A program made the translations under genes and the position numbers. Positions 6,222 through 6,847 of a stretch of 6,847 nt of DNA are shown here, piece after piece; positions within the stretch are counted from its first letter, which is position 1; every line of letters begins with the position of its first letter. The stretch is from Desulfobulbus sp. (GTDB lineage Bacteria > Desulfobacterota > Desulfobulbia > Desulfobulbales > Desulfobulbaceae). The stretch is taken from assembly GCA_030602145.1 (NCBI GenBank), contig JAUWAH010000131.1:1-6847 (forward strand), read 5' to 3'. Below the pieces are notes generated by a model that was not told the DNA's origin, did no database searches, and saw nothing but the letters and a program-made list of their open reading frames with translations.

Positions 6222-6227
6222 GTTTAT

Positions 6228-6234
6228 CCTCCTT
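6228..6234 (-). promoter_or_regulatory. Strong ribosome-binding site of the BON gene
   Basis: AAGGAGG on the minus strand, 6 nt before the ATG at 6221-6219. It is by far the best Shine-Dalgarno in the window, in contrast to the missing ones before parE and the ATPase gene. Confidence 0.8.
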
Positions 6235-6342
6235 GGTGAGTGAAGAGAACGAGCGAACCGACCAGGACTTCAGACGATTGCTCAACCTGTCGGAAACACT
6301 ACCCAAAAGTATCGGTACGCACAAGGGGGAAAGACGGACGAT

Positions 6343-6394
6343 CAGCGATGGCGGGCCCGGAAGCAATAAATGAAACATCCGGGCGGGATCGCTG
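6343..6394. other. Large imperfect hairpin between methylase and BON genes
   Basis: CAGCGAT (6343-6349) pairs with ATCGCTG (6388-6394), and GCCCGGA (6355-6361) pairs with TCCGGGC (6378-6384). This makes two perfect 7-bp stems separated by an asymmetric internal loop (5 and 3 nt), closed by an AT-rich 16-nt loop. On the minus strand a pyrimidine-rich run follows some 10-15 nt later, but not a clean T tract. It may end methylase transcription, or form a structured leader of the BON mRNA. Confidence 0.45.
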
Positions 6395-6404
6395 CGTAAT
6401 CGGA

Positions 6405-6426
6405 CCGGTGCGGTCGACGCCACCGG
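6405..6426. other. Short hairpin directly after the methylase stop
   Basis: CCGGTG (6405-6410) and CACCGG (6421-6426) are perfect complements around a 10-nt loop, ending one base from the methylase stop codon (6428-6430). There is no T tract; it may help define the mRNA 3' end. Confidence 0.3.
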
Positions 6427-6427
6427 C

Positions 6428-6847
6428 TCACTTTTCCAAGAGAAATAAAAACTCCCGGTGCGGCTGCTCGGCCTCGCGCAACCAGTGGTTGGTCCACTTC
6501 ATCGCGGCCATGACGTGTTGACGGTGGTCGATTTCAACCACATCCACCAGGCGGCCGTGACGGCGGAGGACCTGGTCGAGTTCTTCGGCCGTTGCCCGGC
6601 CGCCGGAACTGTAGGACAGGATGATCCAGCGGCTGCGGCAGGCCGCCAGCAGCCGGTCGATGGCCGCAACTGCAATGAAACGACCGTCGGCATCCCGCCT
6701 GAACTCCTCGAATACCGAGGCCGAGGCGAGGTCGGAACTGTCCCGGCGACGGTTGACCTTGCCGAACAACTCCGGGCGATCGAACAGGCAGACACTGGTC
6801 CAAAAATGATAATAGCCGGCGTAGCGGACCCGGGACGGCGGCATCTT
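6428..6847 (-). CDS. D12-class N6-adenine DNA methyltransferase, C-terminal part (5' end outside window)
   Basis: The minus-strand frame is open from the right edge to a TGA at 6430-6428, giving 139 visible residues. The segment YAGYYHFWTSVCLFDRPELFGKV matches the stretch that normally follows the catalytic DPPY motif in D12-type adenine methylases (COG3392-like). Further family features are WIILSYSSGGRATAEEL, the hydrophobic strand and turn of the Rossmann-like core, and the closing REFLFLLEK. The AdoMet-binding FxGxG and DPPY motifs must lie beyond the window, so activity cannot be judged. The enzyme would transfer a methyl group from AdoMet to adenine N6 in a target sequence. The first visible Met is not credible as the true start because the frame stays open upstream and the fold needs the missing half. 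No restriction endonuclease is visible downstream, so it is either an orphan methylase or has its partner upstream. Confidence 0.72.
   Translation of the reverse strand, partial: KMPPSRVRYAGYYHFWTSVCLFDRPELFGKVNRRRDSSDLASASVFEEFRRDADGRFIAVAAIDRLLAACRSRWIILSYSSGGRATAEELDQVLRRHGRLVDVVEIDHRQHVMAAMKWTNHWLREAEQPHREFLFLLEK

Noticed and set aside
5917..6243. Plus-strand frames over the BON gene
   Set aside because: They are antisense to a gene with a clear lipobox, BON domain and strong ribosome-binding site, and have no recognisable features of their own.

Overview
The window is a high-GC bacterial segment. It looks like a Gram-negative anaerobe of the Desulfobacterota, perhaps close to Desulfobulbaceae. 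That placement rests on overall protein character and gene content only; no rRNA or other decisive marker is present. Most of the sequence is ordinary housekeeping DNA, with one accessory-looking insert.

Layout: (1) 1-388, plus strand: the 3' half of cutA (divalent-cation tolerance protein), followed 7 nt later by a 69-residue cysteine-rich zinc-ribbon protein. (2) 389-1977: an ATPase-nuclease gene (AAA/DUF4143 family, 584-1762) that is moderately less GC-rich by eye than its neighbours. It is bracketed by two diverged copies of an approximately 85-bp intergenic repeat (442-527 and 1854-1938). Each copy starts with a REP-like palindrome of the GTTCCCACGC/GCGTGGGAAC type, and a third palindrome runs into the ATPase stop codon. 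A perfect 16-bp inverted repeat overlaps the probable ATPase promoter. (3) 1978-5831, plus strand: a type IIA topoisomerase operon, parE then parC, overlapping by ATGA. Both proteins resemble the short, Bacteroidetes/Chlamydia-like branch of topoisomerase IV. (4) 5907-6847, minus strand: a small BON-domain lipoprotein, and upstream of it the C-terminal part of a D12-class adenine DNA methyltransferase that runs off the right edge. A large imperfect hairpin lies between these two.

How the genes work together: ParE and ParC should form one A2B2 topoisomerase that decatenates or relaxes DNA. CutA and the zinc-ribbon protein appear co-transcribed and may share a metal-related role. The ATPase is probably an independent accessory gene under its own promoter. 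The BON protein is probably a periplasm-facing envelope lipoprotein, and the methylase marks DNA; no restriction partner is visible for it.

No clearly new multi-gene system is present. The points most worth a second look are the repeat-bracketed ATPase with its palindromic, possibly leaderless promoter; the non-consensus residues at both classical quinolone-determining positions of the topoisomerase; and the CutA/zinc-ribbon pair. No gene-free stretch exceeds about 215 bases.
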